From Flavobacterium sp. ZT3R18 (lineage in GTDB: Bacteria > Bacteroidota > Bacteroidia > Flavobacteriales > Flavobacteriaceae): 64,000 nucleotides of DNA. The position numbers and the translations under genes are program-made. Location of the stretch: contig NZ_VJZS01000007.1 in the NCBI RefSeq assembly GCF_007097385.1, forward strand, positions 124,001 to 188,000. The letters run 5' to 3'. Positions 28,269-37,772 of this stretch are shown here, piece after piece (position 1 is the stretch's first letter; every line of letters begins with the position of its first letter). Below the pieces are notes generated by a model, which did no database searches, was not told where the DNA came from, and saw only the letters and a program-made list of their open reading frames with translations.

Positions 28269-29666
28269 CTATTGTTTTCTTGCAATTTGTGCCATTAATT
28301 CGGCTTGAGCTACTAATCGTCCATTTGCGTAAGCATTGGCTTGCATGTGACAAATTCCTCTTCTTATAGGAGTAATTAAATCACATTTAAAAATTAAAGT
28401 ATCACCTGGTAACACTTTTTGTTTGAATTTTACATTATCAATTTTCATGAAAAATGTCAAATAATTTTCTGGATCCGGCACAGTACTTAAAACAAGAATC
28501 CCTCCTGTTTGTGCCATTGCTTCAACGATTAATACACCTGGCATAACTGGAGCGTTTGGAAAATGTCCTACAAAGAAATTCTCATTCATAGTTACATTTT
28601 TCATTCCCACAACATGGCTGTCAGACATTTCTATGATTCGGTCAATCAATAAAAATGGAGGTCTGTGAGGTAGTACCGCCATGATTTTATGGATATCCAT
28701 CAAAGGCTCTAAGTTTAAATCATAAGTAGGAACATAATTTCTTTGTTCATTTTTTATGATTTTAGCCATTTTTTTTGCAAATTGAGTATTTACAAAATGT
28801 CCTGGTTTATTAGCAATAATTTTTCCTTGAATTTTTGTTCCAATCAAGGCTAAATCTCCAATTACATCAAGCAATTTATGTCTTGCAGCTTCATTTGGAT
28901 AATGCAAAGTAAGATTATCTAAAATCCCATTTGGTTTAACGGTTATCTCGTCTTTACCGAACGCTTTCTTTAAATTTTCCATTGTAGACTCTGAGATGTC
29001 TTTGTCTACATATACAATGGCATTATTTAAATCACCACCTTTTATTAAACCATTTTCTAAAAGAGATTCCAATTCATGCAAAAAACTAAAGGTTCTTGCA
29101 TTTGAAATTTCTGTTTTAAATTCAGAAATAGTCTTCATAGTTGCATTTTGGGTTCCTAAAATTTTAGTCCCAAAATCTACCATAGCTGTTACACTGTAGT
29201 GATCACTTGGCATAACCATGATTTCACTCCCTGTAGCTTCATCGGTAAAAGAAATTACTTCTTTTACAACATATACATTTCTGTTTAATTCTTGGTCTAT
29301 AATGCCCGCTTGTTCAATTGCTTCTATAAAATATTTTGAAGAACCATCCATGATAGGTAGTTCAGAAGCATCTAATTCAATGATGATATTATCAATATCA
29401 CTCCCCATTAAAGCAGCCAAAACATGCTCTGGAGTTTGTATTTTTACCCCTAATTTTTCTAAATTGGTACCTCTTTGCGTATTTACAACATAATTTGCAT
29501 CTGCTTCAATAACAGGTTGACCTTCTAGATCGACACGAACAAACGTAAATCCATTATTGACTGGAGCAGGTTTAAAAGTCATTTTAACTTCTTTTCCTGT
29601 ATGTAATCCAACTCCAGTTAGTGAAATTTCTGTTTTGATGGTCTTCTGTTTAACCATTGTTTCCAT
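28269..29666 (-). CDS. Fused LpxC deacetylase and FabZ dehydratase
   Basis: A 465-residue fusion. Residues 1 to about 310 are Lpx[20 protein letters not shown], the zinc-ligand motif [16 protein letters not shown], and [19 protein letters not shown]. Residues about 320-465 are Fab[21 protein letters not shown], catalytic histidine in [16 protein letters not shown] and the glutamate in VEAMAQTGG. LpxC commits UDP-3-O-acyl-GlcNAc to lipid A and FabZ dehydrates 3-hydroxyacyl-ACP for fatty acid synthesis. Both draw on the same 3-hydroxyacyl-ACP pool, and the fusion is characteristic of Bacteroidota. It overlaps lpxD by 17 bases. Confidence 0.97.
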   Translation of the reverse strand: METMVKQKTIKTEISLTGVGLHTGKEVKMTFKPAPVNNGFTFVRVDLEGQPVIEADANYVVNTQRGTNLEKLGVKIQTPEHVLAALMGSDIDNIIIELDASELPIMDGSSKYFIEAIEQAGIIDQELNRNVYVVKEVISFTDEATGSEIMVMPSDHYSVTAMVDFGTKILGTQNATMKTISEFKTEISNARTFSFLHELESLLENGLIKGGDLNNAIVYVDKDISESTMENLKKAFGKDEITVKPNGILDNLTLHYPNEAARHKLLDVIGDLALIGTKIQGKIIANKPGHFVNTQFAKKMAKIIKNEQRNYVPTYDLNLEPLMDIHKIMAVLPHRPPFLLIDRIIEMSDSHVVGMKNVTMNENFFVGHFPNAPVMPGVLIVEAMAQTGGILVLSTVPDPENYLTFFMKIDNVKFKQKVLPGDTLIFKCDLITPIRRGICHMQANAYANGRLVAQAELMAQIARKQ

Positions 29667-30693
29667 TTTTTTGGTTTAATATTTGTTTTTTTAATTCTTC
29701 TATTTCTTTGACTAATTTTGGCAAATTCTTAAAATGAACATACGATTTACTGTAATCAGAATATCCAAATGTAGGACTTCCTTGTAAAATTTCGTTGTCT
29801 TTTATATTTCTCCCTACTCCAGATTGCGCTTGAATACGAACATTATTACCAATTGTTAAATGTCCAACAATACCAACTTGACCTCCAATCATACAGTTTT
29901 CGCCTACTTTGGTAGATCCTGCAATTCCGGTTTGAGCTGCAATAACGGTATTTTTTCCAATTTCTACATTATGTGCGATCTGAATTTGGTTGTCGATTTT
30001 AACACCTTGTCTAATTACAGTAGATCCTAATGTTGCTCTGTCAATTGTTGAGTTCGCACCAATATCTACATTATCTTCTATAATTACATTACCAATTTGA
30101 GGAATCTTGTTATACGTTCCATCTTCATTTGGGGCATAACCAAAACCATCCGCACCAATAATAGCTCCAGAATGTATGGTGCAATTATTACCAATTACGG
30201 TTTCTGAATAAATTTTAGCGCCAGCAAAAATAATAACATTATTTCCAATAGTAACGTTATCACCAATAAAACTACCGGGATAAATCTTTACATTGTCGCC
30301 CAAAACTACATTATCTCCTATATAACTAAAACTACCTAAATATAGATTTTCGCCATATTTCGCACTTTCAGAGATGGTTGAAGGCTGTTCAATACCACTT
30401 TTATTTAATTTGACTTGATTGTAAAACTCCAATAATTTAGAAAAAGCTTTATAAGCATCTGCTACTTTAATAAGGGTTGTAGTTATTGGAGATTCTGGAA
30501 CAAAAGTATCGTTAACAATTGTTACAGAAGCTTTTGTGGTATAAATATAATTGACGTATTTTGGATTTGATAAAAAAGTAAGTGATCCTTCAGAACCTTC
30601 TTCTATTTTAGACAATCGAGAAACTTCAATATTGGGATCCCCAACAATTTCTCCTTCTAATATTCCTGCTATTTGTTCTGCTGTAAATTTCAT
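29650..30693 (-). CDS. lpxD: UDP-3-O-acylglucosamine N-acyltransferase LpxD
   Basis: The 347-residue protein has the N-terminal uridine-binding domain ([20 protein letters not shown]), hexapeptide repeats, the motif [20 protein letters not shown], catalytic histidine in [14 protein letters not shown] and a C-terminal helix. It adds the second 3-hydroxyacyl chain in lipid A synthesis. It is the first lipid A gene of the operon and overlaps lpxC-fabZ by 17 bases. It is the canonical copy; a shorter paralogue lies at 25637-26566. Confidence 0.95.
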   Translation of the reverse strand: MKFTAEQIAGILEGEIVGDPNIEVSRLSKIEEGSEGSLTFLSNPKYVNYIYTTKASVTIVNDTFVPESPITTTLIKVADAYKAFSKLLEFYNQVKLNKSGIEQPSTISESAKYGENLYLGSFSYIGDNVVLGDNVKIYPGSFIGDNVTIGNNVIIFAGAKIYSETVIGNNCTIHSGAIIGADGFGYAPNEDGTYNKIPQIGNVIIEDNVDIGANSTIDRATLGSTVIRQGVKIDNQIQIAHNVEIGKNTVIAAQTGIAGSTKVGENCMIGGQVGIVGHLTIGNNVRIQAQSGVGRNIKDNEILQGSPTFGYSDYSKSYVHFKNLPKLVKEIEELKKQILNQKNGNNG

Positions 30694-30822
30694 TTTATAG
30701 GATTGTATCTTTCATAGGCATACGATTGTACTTGTTATAAAGCGCTATCAATATTCAATAAAAAACAGTTTGGTTCGTTTCGAAGTGACAAAAATATAAA
30801 AAATAGGTTTTAAATCTTATTT

Positions 30823-32052
30823 TTATACTAGTTGTTTTGGAAAACAAATATAATACTTGGTTACTAATTTAGATAACGATTTCAAATTCAGCTGGTCTGA
30901 GGCTTCAACAACATCTTCAATTGTTAGGTCTTTGTTCAAAATTCGGATGGGTTCAGCTACTTTACTATAGGCTTGGCTCTTTATTTTACCTTTAAATATA
31001 AAATAATTAGATTCTGTCAGAGAAATATTATTTTGAATTGAAAAACGTTCTTTCTGAATCAACAATTCTTCCATTGACACTTTATCATTGGTTAATTTGA
31101 TTTTAAGTAAATCTCTGTTAATAATCATTTTACTCAAAGACGAAAGAATGAAATCTTCTTGATTTTGCCATGATTTTAAGGCACTTATAATGTCAAAATC
31201 ATCCAACTGAGCAAACAATGCCAATGTTTTTGTATCAAAGGTTTCTAGATTTACTTTGTTTTGCATAAAATACAATAAAGGCTCACTGCATGGCAAAACA
31301 AGACCTCTTTCGGTCAATTCTTTGGCACGTTTTAAAACTTTGGTCAAAATTAACTCCGCCACCAAACTTGTTTTATGCAAATACACTTGCCAATACATTA
31401 ATCGTCTGGACATCAAGAATTTTTCGACAGAGTAGATTCCTTTTTCTTCAATAACCAATACATCATCAACCACATTCATCATCTGTATCAATCGTTCTGA
31501 ATTGACATTTCCCTCAGATACACCAGAATAAAAACTATCTCTTTTTAAATAATCCATCCTGTCCATATCGAGCTGGCTAGAAATGAGTTGCAACATGAAT
31601 TTACGATGATAATCCCCCTTAAAAACCTGAATAGCAAGGCTCAATTGACCATTGAATTCATCATTTAACTGCTCCATGAACAATAAAGAAATTTCTTCAT
31701 GATGCACATCTTCTACAATACTGCTTTCCATAGCGTGCGAAAAGGGTCCATGTCCAATATCATGCAATAATATGGATATATACAAAGCATTTTCTTCCTC
31801 GGGACTTATAAAAACTTCTTTAAAACGCAATACTTCGACCGCTTTTTGCATCAAATGCATACATCCTAAAGCATGATGAAAACGGGTGTGATTCGCTCCG
31901 GGATACACTAAATAGGACAATCCCATTTGTGAAATTCGTCGTAAACGCTGAAAATAAGGATGTTGAACTAAGTCATAAATTAAAGGATTTGGAATGGTAA
32001 TAAACCCGTAAATTGGGTCGTTGAATATTTTAAGCTTATTAATTTGAGACAC
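30823..32052 (-). CDS. HD-domain phosphohydrolase
   Basis: The 409-residue protein begins IFNDPIYGFITIPNPLIYDL and has HD motifs: RFHHALGCMHLM, then LLHDIGHGPFSHAMES with the metal-binding HD pair, and QLDMDRMDYLKRDSFYSGV. These match dGTPase-related HD proteins. Many are nucleotide phosphohydrolases, but the substrate is not shown by sequence. It lies upstream of lpxD on the same strand as in other Flavobacteria, with a 130-base gap. Confidence 0.88.
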   Translation of the reverse strand: MSQINKLKIFNDPIYGFITIPNPLIYDLVQHPYFQRLRRISQMGLSYLVYPGANHTRFHHALGCMHLMQKAVEVLRFKEVFISPEEENALYISILLHDIGHGPFSHAMESSIVEDVHHEEISLLFMEQLNDEFNGQLSLAIQVFKGDYHRKFMLQLISSQLDMDRMDYLKRDSFYSGVSEGNVNSERLIQMMNVVDDVLVIEEKGIYSVEKFLMSRRLMYWQVYLHKTSLVAELILTKVLKRAKELTERGLVLPCSEPLLYFMQNKVNLETFDTKTLALFAQLDDFDIISALKSWQNQEDFILSSLSKMIINRDLLKIKLTNDKVSMEELLIQKERFSIQNNISLTESNYFIFKGKIKSQAYSKVAEPIRILNKDLTIEDVVEASDQLNLKSLSKLVTKYYICFPKQLV

Positions 32053-32073
32053 TTTCTATACTTTTTAGGTCAA

Positions 32074-32081
32074 CAAATATA
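32074..32081 (-). promoter_or_regulatory. Putative -7 element of the HD-domain gene
   Basis: TATATTTG on the minus strand, 22 bases before the start codon, matches TAnnTTTG. Confidence 0.4.
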
Positions 32082-32159
32082 ACTAAAATAGCGAGTGATT
32101 AGGGAGTTATCTCTAATCCTTTTAAATTGTGCTATAAATTTTGAATTTTATAACTCTAT

Positions 32160-32330
32160 TCAGTTTAACCAAAATTTGACAAGAATTTCACGAATTAACA
32201 CGAATTCAAGATGAAAATTTAATCTAATTTTTCAAATGACAACAATAATACCACAATACGGTTGAAATAAAACGCTGATGTTCTTTAGATTAGGTCTAAC
32301 AGGTTTTTGAAACCTGTTAGGTCTGCGTTG
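32160..32330. repeat. Repeat fragments in the gap between the HD-domain gene and porX
   Basis: The 465-base gap between divergent genes holds no gene. At about 32172-32236 is a partial copy of the repeat found at 18886 and 61433, with CACGAATTAACACGAATTCA. At 32297-32320 is a hairpin CTAACAGGTTT/AAACCTGTTAG. The remaining 190 bases before porX are AT-rich, and I see no further structure in them. Confidence 0.55.
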
Positions 32331-32517
32331 CAAATCAAAAGCATTAGATCCTATTATTCATTTTAAATTAAAAAATAGATCAGTCCTTTTTATTGCTTAT
32401 TTTTAGCACTGGTTATCATTAAAATAACGGCGCTCCTCTTTTTTAATAATCAATTTTATACTATTTTTAATATTTATTAAGTTCTATACAACTAAATTGC
32501 GCTAAAATTAAATATAA

Positions 32518-34071
32518 ATGGACATTATAAAAATACTTTGGGTTGATGATGAAATCGATTTGCTCAAACCCCACATATTATTTCTAGAGAAAAAAAACTA
32601 CCACGTTACTACTTGCAATAATGGTCGTGATGCCATTGATATTTTTGATGAAAACAACTTTGACATTGTTTTTCTAGACGAAAATATGCCGGGAATGAGT
32701 GGTTTGGAAACGTTATCTGAGATGAAGGAGAAAAAATCTTCTATTCCTATGATAATGATTACCAAAAGCGAAGAGGAATACATCATGGAGGAAGCCATTG
32801 GTTCTAAAATTGCCGATTATTTGATAAAACCCGTGAATCCAAATCAGATTTTGTTGAGTTTAAAGAAAAACTTAGACCATTCGCGATTGATTTCTCAGAA
32901 AACAACATTAGATTATCAAAAAGAATTTAGAAAAATTACTATGGAAATGGCTATGGTCAATTCCTATGAAGATTGGATTGAATTGTATAAAAAATTGATT
33001 TTTTGGGAACTCGAACTAGAGAACATTGATGATCAAGGTATGATTGAAATTCTAGAATCTCAAAAAGTAGAAGCTAATTCTCAATTTGGAAAATTTATAG
33101 AACGAAATTACGAAGATTGGTTTGCACCAAAAGCAGACAAACCGATACAATCTCATAATTTATTCAAAGAATTAGTAGTTCCCGAAATTCTTAAAAAAGA
33201 CAAACCAATACTTTTTGTAGTGATCGATAATTTGCGTTACGATCAATGGAAAGTGATAGAGAGTGTGGTTGCTAATTATTACAAACTCGAAAAAGAAGTT
33301 CCCTATTACGCCATTTTACCAACTGCTACACAATATGCCAGAAATGCCATTTTCTCTGGATTGACACCCTTGGAAATGGAAAAACAGTTTCCTCAATATT
33401 GGAAAAATGACCCAGAAGAAGGCGGAAAAAATTTATATGAAGCCGAATTTTTAACCGCCCAATTAAAAAGATTAAGGCTAGACCTCAAACAAGATTATTT
33501 TAAGATTACCAATTTGGCTGGAGGTAAAAAGCTGTCCGAAAATTTTAGGTCATTAAAGGATAACGATCTTGTGACGGTGGTGTATAATTTTGTAGATATG
33601 CTTTCTCACGCCAAAACCGAAATGGATGTGGTAAAAGAATTAGCTTCAGATGACAAGGCGTATCGCTCGTTGACATTGAGTTGGTTTAAGAACTCACCTT
33701 TACTGGAAATTATTCAGCAAGCCCAAAAATTAGGTTTTAAATTGATTTTAACAACCGATCACGGGACAATCAATGTCAAAAACCCATCAAAAGTTGTGGG
33801 AGACAAAAACACAAGTCTAAACCTTAGATACAAAACGGGACGCAGTTTGACCTATGAACATAAAGATGTGTATGCTGTAAAAGAACCCAAAAACATTGGT
33901 TTGCCTACCATAAATATGAGTAGTTCCTATATTTTTGCAAAAAATGATTTGTTTTTGGCTTATGTAAACAATTACAATCATTATGTGAGCTATTATAAAA
34001 ACACCTATCAACATGGCGGAATATCATTGGAAGAAATGATTATTCCTTTTCTTGTTTTTAATCCGAAATAA
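32518..34071 (+). CDS. porX: T9SS response regulator PorX with PglZ domain
   Basis: The 517-residue protein has a CheY-like receiver at residues 1-125 (KILWVDDEIDLL, phosphoacceptor D54 in VFLDENMPGMSG, ITKSEE) and an alkaline-phosphatase-like PglZ domain from about residue 210 (PILFVVIDNLRYDQWKVIES, TATQYARNAIFSG, ILTTDHGTINVKNPSKVVGD). This is PorX, a regulator of the type IX secretion system, normally paired with PorY encoded elsewhere. The metal-site motifs ending in TYQHGGISLEEMIIPF are all present, so the PglZ part looks active. Confidence 0.95.
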   Translation: MDIIKILWVDDEIDLLKPHILFLEKKNYHVTTCNNGRDAIDIFDENNFDIVFLDENMPGMSGLETLSEMKEKKSSIPMIMITKSEEEYIMEEAIGSKIADYLIKPVNPNQILLSLKKNLDHSRLISQKTTLDYQKEFRKITMEMAMVNSYEDWIELYKKLIFWELELENIDDQGMIEILESQKVEANSQFGKFIERNYEDWFAPKADKPIQSHNLFKELVVPEILKKDKPILFVVIDNLRYDQWKVIESVVANYYKLEKEVPYYAILPTATQYARNAIFSGLTPLEMEKQFPQYWKNDPEEGGKNLYEAEFLTAQLKRLRLDLKQDYFKITNLAGGKKLSENFRSLKDNDLVTVVYNFVDMLSHAKTEMDVVKELASDDKAYRSLTLSWFKNSPLLEIIQQAQKLGFKLILTTDHGTINVKNPSKVVGDKNTSLNLRYKTGRSLTYEHKDVYAVKEPKNIGLPTINMSSSYIFAKNDLFLAYVNNYNHYVSYYKNTYQHGGISLEEMIIPFLVFNPK

Positions 34072-34078
34072 AAGGAAG

Positions 34079-34237
34079 TGTTCAGTCTCAGTCTCAGTTT
34101 TCAGTTTTCAGTCTCAGTTTGCAGAAAGCCATATCGTACGAAGCTCCTCTAACTAATCATCGAGGCTGAAAACTGAGACTGAAAACTAGGACTGAAAACT
34201 AGGACTGAAAACTGAGACTGAAAACTAAAAAAACTGA
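34079..34237. repeat. CAGT-type simple-repeat hairpin between porX and tsaE
   Basis: The left side is built from CAGTCTCAGTCTCAGTTTTC units and the right side from CTGAAAACTGAGACTGAAAA units. They are inverse to each other around a unique centre (34120-34165), so the spacer can form a long imperfect hairpin. It is non-coding. Confidence 0.75.
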
Positions 34238-34248
34238 ATACTTAAAAA

Positions 34249-34656
34249 ATGACTATTACATTTTCTATCGATCAACTTGCAGCAGTTGCGCAACAAATAT
34301 TAGATCAAAACCCGAATAAAGTAATCCTTTTTAATGGAGAAATGGGAGTTGGAAAAACTACTTTAATCAAACAACTTTGTAAAACTCTTGGTGTAGAAGA
34401 AGCAACAAGTAGTCCGACCTTTTCTTTAGTTAACGAATATCAAACCACTAAAAATCAAATCGTTTATCATTTTGATTTCTATAGGCTTAACAAAGAGAGT
34501 GAAGCACTTGATATGGGGATAGAAGATTACCTGTATTCTGGAAATTGGTGTTTTATAGAATGGTCTGAAAAAATTGAGAATCTAATTCCAGAGCAGCATT
34601 CGATCATTACTATTGAGCTACTTGCTGACGGAAATCGCGCTCTTGAATTAACTTAA
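34249..34656 (+). CDS. tsaE: tRNA threonylcarbamoyladenosine biosynthesis ATPase TsaE
   Basis: The 135-residue P-loop protein has GEMGVGKTTLIKQLCKTLGV, then TSSPTFSLVNEYQ and HFDFYRLNKESEALDMGIED. It works with TsaB and TsaD to make the t6A37 modification of ANN-reading tRNAs. It precedes the GNAT gene by 11 bases. Confidence 0.95.
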   Translation: MTITFSIDQLAAVAQQILDQNPNKVILFNGEMGVGKTTLIKQLCKTLGVEEATSSPTFSLVNEYQTTKNQIVYHFDFYRLNKESEALDMGIEDYLYSGNWCFIEWSEKIENLIPEQHSIITIELLADGNRALELT

Positions 34657-34667
34657 AATTATTTTTT

Positions 34668-35144
34668 ATGAATCTAGATCCAAATACTGTAGAAATTATT
34701 CCATTTTCTATTGATTTAAAGGAACCCATAAAAACTTTAAATTTAGAATGGCTTCATAAATATTTCAAAGTAGAACCAAAAGACGAAAGAATACTTTCGG
34801 ATCCACAGGGGGAAATAATCGACAAAGGTGGAATGATTTTTTATGCCAAATATGCCGATAAAATAGTTGGTACAGTTTCGTTATTAAAAATAGATCCAAC
34901 TACTTTCGAATTGAGTAAAATGGCTGTTTCCGATGGAAATCAAGGTTTGGGCATTGGCAAAAAACTGATGATTCATTGTTTGGCTGTAGCCAAAGAAAAA
35001 GGCATTCAAAAATTAATTCTCTACTCCAATAAATCCTTAGCCCCCGCAATACATCTATATGAAAGTTTTGGATTTGTAGCCATTCCTGTAGAAGAAGGGG
35101 TTTATGAACGAGCCGATATAAAAATGGAGAAATACATAGACTAG
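34668..35144 (+). CDS. GNAT-family N-acetyltransferase
   Basis: The 158-residue protein has the GNAT core: GTVSLLKIDPTTFELSKMAV and the acetyl-CoA loop DGNQGLGIGKKLM, then LILYSNKSLAPAIHLYESFG. The donor-binding motif is intact. Acceptor unknown; RimI-like protein N-acetylation is possible because it follows tsaE closely, but sequence does not prove it. The two are probably cotranscribed. Confidence 0.85.
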   Translation: MNLDPNTVEIIPFSIDLKEPIKTLNLEWLHKYFKVEPKDERILSDPQGEIIDKGGMIFYAKYADKIVGTVSLLKIDPTTFELSKMAVSDGNQGLGIGKKLMIHCLAVAKEKGIQKLILYSNKSLAPAIHLYESFGFVAIPVEEGVYERADIKMEKYID

Positions 35145-35150
35145 ATTGAA

Positions 35151-35676
35151 ATAGTTTTCAGTTTTCAGTTTTCAGTTTTCTTCCGATAGTTATCAGGATA
35201 ATTTTCAAACCAAAAAAGGAGTTACACCATTTTACTTTTGATTTTACTGGAATAAAAAACGCACCGTCTCTTCGAGTGATTTTAAATAGTAATGCGACAG
35301 CTTTTCTATTCAAAATTGTATCGAGAAGCTTTCATGTTAGGGTTCTCGATACATTTTATTAAAAAAGCTATCGCATTTTTTAATAAAACACTACCATTGA
35401 CGTTTTTATATAAGTTATTAAAAATCAATCATTTGCTTAAATAATATACAAGAATAATACGTCATTTTATATTGCTTTTTTTGCAAAAAAAATTAAGCCT
35501 CGAACTGACGTATAGAGCTAGATTGATTTATCACAGTAAATTAAAAGCCTAAATGGTATTAATTAAAGACTATTTCTAAAACAGGCTCACTTTTTTGCAA
35601 ATATTGTTAAGAAAACAAATTGTAATATTTACAGAGAACTCCGAAAACTGCGACTGCGACTGAAAACTAAAAACTA
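35151..35676. repeat. Gap between the GNAT gene and ald: repeats and a nested hairpin
   Basis: This 586-base gap has no gene. CAGTTTTC repeats at 35151-35179 are followed by a degenerate TTCCGATAGTTATCAGGA palindrome (35181-35198). Further CAGT-type repeats (CGACTGCGACTGAAAACT) lie at 35650-35676. Between them, 35291-35377 is a nested inverted repeat: AATGCGACAGCTTTT/AAAAGCTATCGCATT outside (35291-35305 with 35363-35377) and a perfect TGTATCGAGA/TCTCGATACA inside (35317-35326 with 35344-35353). Confidence 0.65.
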
Positions 35677-35730
35677 ACAGAATAGTTACGAATCTTTTTT
35701 GTAAATTGTACCTCTAATTTCATTACATCA

Positions 35731-36924
35731 ATGTCAATAAGTCCATTTACAAAAGAACAATTACTGCCTCAAGAAGAAACACTTGAAATTGCAAGACAAA
35801 AAGGCCAACTTTTTATAGGTATCCCAAAAGAGACCAGTTTTCAAGAACGCCGCATTTGCCTTACTCCAGATTCGGTAAACACGCTTACCTATCAAGGACA
35901 TAGAGTAATGATTGAGGCTGGAGCAGGTGTTAATTCCAGTTATAGCGACAAAGAATATAGCGACGCTGGTGCAGAGATTACCTTGGACACAAAAAAGGTC
36001 TTTGGTTGTCCAATGATACTAAAAGTTGAGCCTCCTACTGTAGCCGAGATTGAAATGATGCATTCTAAAACGATTTTAATATCGGCAATTCAATTAAAAA
36101 CAAGGAAAAAATCATATTTCGAAGCGTTATCCCGAAAAAAAGTTACAGCTCTTGCTTTCGAATATCTAAAAGACGAAGACGGCTCCTATCCTGCTGTAAA
36201 ATCATTAAGTGAAATTGCAGGAACCGCCTCCATTCTTATTGCTGCCGAATTAATGATTACCAATGAATTTGGAAAAGGACTACTTTTTGGTAACATTACA
36301 GGAGTTGCCCCTACCGAAGTCGTTATTATTGGAGCAGGAACAGCGGGCGAATTCGCTGCAAAAACTGCTATTGGTCTTGGCGCAAGCGTAAAAGTTTTTG
36401 ATAATTCTATTACAAAACTACGTCGTTTACAGCATAATTTAAATCAGCGCATTTTTACTTCTACCTTGCAACAAAAAGCATTACTGAAAGCGCTCAGACG
36501 CTGTGATGTCGCTATTGGCGCCATGAGAGGCAAAGAGCGTTGTCCTGTTGTTGTTACCGAAACTATGGTAGAACACATGAAGAAAGGGGCTGTAATTGTA
36601 GATATTAGCATTGATACAGGCGGTTGTTTTGAAACTTCGGAAGTGACAACGCACGAAAAACCAACTTTTTTAAAGAACAATGTATTGCATTATTGTGTGC
36701 CCAACATTCCTTCGCGATATTCCAAAACAGCGTCCCTTTCTATAAGCAACATTATCACTCCTTATTTATTACAAATTGCCGAAGATGGAGGCATTGAAAG
36801 TTCTATACGTTGTAATGCCGGCTTAAAAAATGGTATTTATTTGTATCATGGCATCCTTACCAATAAAGCCATTGGAGATTGGTTTGATTTACCAGATAAC
36901 GATATTAATTTAATTGTTTTTTAA
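35731..36924 (+). CDS. ald: Alanine dehydrogenase
   Basis: The 397-residue protein has the N-terminal motif IGIPKETSFQERRICLTPDS, the NAD-binding glycine motif VVIIGAGTAGEFAAKTAIGL and the TASLSISNIITPYLL region of the Ald/transhydrogenase family. It interconverts L-alanine with pyruvate and ammonia using NAD. It lies near a nitrate/nitrite cluster that makes ammonium, so it could help assimilate it, but no shared operator is visible here. Confidence 0.92.
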   Translation: MSISPFTKEQLLPQEETLEIARQKGQLFIGIPKETSFQERRICLTPDSVNTLTYQGHRVMIEAGAGVNSSYSDKEYSDAGAEITLDTKKVFGCPMILKVEPPTVAEIEMMHSKTILISAIQLKTRKKSYFEALSRKKVTALAFEYLKDEDGSYPAVKSLSEIAGTASILIAAELMITNEFGKGLLFGNITGVAPTEVVIIGAGTAGEFAAKTAIGLGASVKVFDNSITKLRRLQHNLNQRIFTSTLQQKALLKALRRCDVAIGAMRGKERCPVVVTETMVEHMKKGAVIVDISIDTGGCFETSEVTTHEKPTFLKNNVLHYCVPNIPSRYSKTASLSISNIITPYLLQIAEDGGIESSIRCNAGLKNGIYLYHGILTNKAIGDWFDLPDNDINLIVF

Positions 36925-36937
36925 GTAAACTTTGCCA

Positions 36938-36945
36938 TACCTTTG
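36938..36945 (+). promoter_or_regulatory. Putative -7 element of the DUF4258 gene
   Basis: TACCTTTG matches TAnnTTTG and stands 16 bases before the start codon, with a TTG 21 bases upstream inside the ald tail. It suggests a separate promoter despite close spacing to ald. Confidence 0.4.
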
Positions 36946-36960
36946 CCGAAAAATTAAAAT

Positions 36961-37335
36961 ATGAATTTCATACAACGTTTTGCTTACTATTTAGTGGGTT
37001 TGATAATGGGTTTGTTTGTCGTTGCAGCAATATTTAGCGGAAAAGACACCCGTTGTAATTATTTTCCAAATGCCAGAGTTTTGAATGATTTAAGTACTAA
37101 GCCTTTCTTTTACTCGGATAAAGCTTCGAAGATTCTTTCGGAGAAATGGGTCGATACAACTGATATAAAAAATACTTTGAAACTAGGCGATGTCGATTTT
37201 GATAAAAGCAACGTACCGTTAAAAAAAGGAAAATTATACATAATAGAAGGAAAAACTAGTAAAAACCAACAAATCACTCTTAAAGTAATTAATTATTCAG
37301 ACAAAGCTGTTTTAGAGGATATTGTCAAAAAATAA
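36961..37335 (+). CDS. DUF4258-domain membrane-anchored protein
   Basis: The 124-residue protein has one N-terminal membrane segment (FAYYLVGLIMGLFVVAAIF) and a small outer domain with GKDTRCNYFPNARVLNDLST and a C-terminal stretch like DUF4258. It follows ald by 36 bases. Function unknown; the pairing with ald seems conserved in Flavobacteria from memory, which I could not check. Confidence 0.7.
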   Translation: MNFIQRFAYYLVGLIMGLFVVAAIFSGKDTRCNYFPNARVLNDLSTKPFFYSDKASKILSEKWVDTTDIKNTLKLGDVDFDKSNVPLKKGKLYIIEGKTSKNQQITLKVINYSDKAVLEDIVKK

Positions 37336-37339
37336 ATTC

Positions 37340-37372
37340 AAAAAAGCTCTTCACTACGAAGAGTTTTTTTTT
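37340..37372 (+). terminator. Terminator after the DUF4258 gene
   Basis: CTCTTC/GAAGAG stem with an ACTAC loop, flanked by A and T runs, five bases past the stop codon. Confidence 0.8.
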
Positions 37373-37471
37373 GTGCCAAAGTTTTAAAAGTTTTAGTTTT
37401 TACAACACTTCCATAAATGCGTCGGAGATTATGGAATCTGAATAACGAAATTCAAATTAGTTGTCAATTTT

Positions 37472-37540
37472 AAATCTGCGAAAATCTGCAAAATCTGCGT
37501 GAATAATTGACACGCAGATTTTGCAGATTTTCGCAGATTT
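37472..37540. repeat. TCTGCG inverted repeat, 30-bp perfect arms
   Basis: The left arm 37472-37501 (AAATCTGCGAAAATCTGC and onward) pairs perfectly with 37511-37540 across a 9-base loop, followed by a T run. Sister elements are at 52879-52948, with single-arm forms at 44104-44134 and 46283-46300. It lies between the DUF4258 gene and nirB. The remaining bases of this 437-base gap are AT-rich apart from the operator at 37731. Confidence 0.85.
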
Positions 37541-37730
37541 TTTTTGCACTTTATAAAAACCTAACGAAACACAGTTTGATTAAAAAACAATATCATAATA
37601 AATCACACCTTACACAAACAAAATATTTATCTCAACAAAAGAGCTTCTCAGTTACAAATATCACATTTAAAACACCTTTTTTTCAAAAATTACCAATTAT
37701 TTATAAAAATAAAAAATTAAGTATGTAAAT

Positions 37731-37746
37731 TAAGTATAAGTACTTA
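37731..37746. promoter_or_regulatory. Candidate operator before nirB
   Basis: TAAGTATAAGTACTTA is a near-perfect palindrome centred 40.5 bases before the nirB ATG. It fits TAMGTATWARTACKTA, the motif also found before narK, the nitrate porin and the FNR-like gene. A TATATTTG -7-like element (37745-37752) begins inside its right end. Two direct and one inverted copy of AATTAAGTAT surround it. Confidence 0.6.
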
Positions 37747-37772
37747 TATTTGCGTAATAATACTTAATTAAT

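Noticed and set aside
32598..32798. Frame opposite porX
   Set aside because: Antisense to the conserved receiver domain; no independent signals.
37472..37540. CRISPR array reading of the TCTGCG and CAGT repeats
   Set aside because: Units are inverted pairs or irregular simple repeats without regular spacers, and no cas gene is present.
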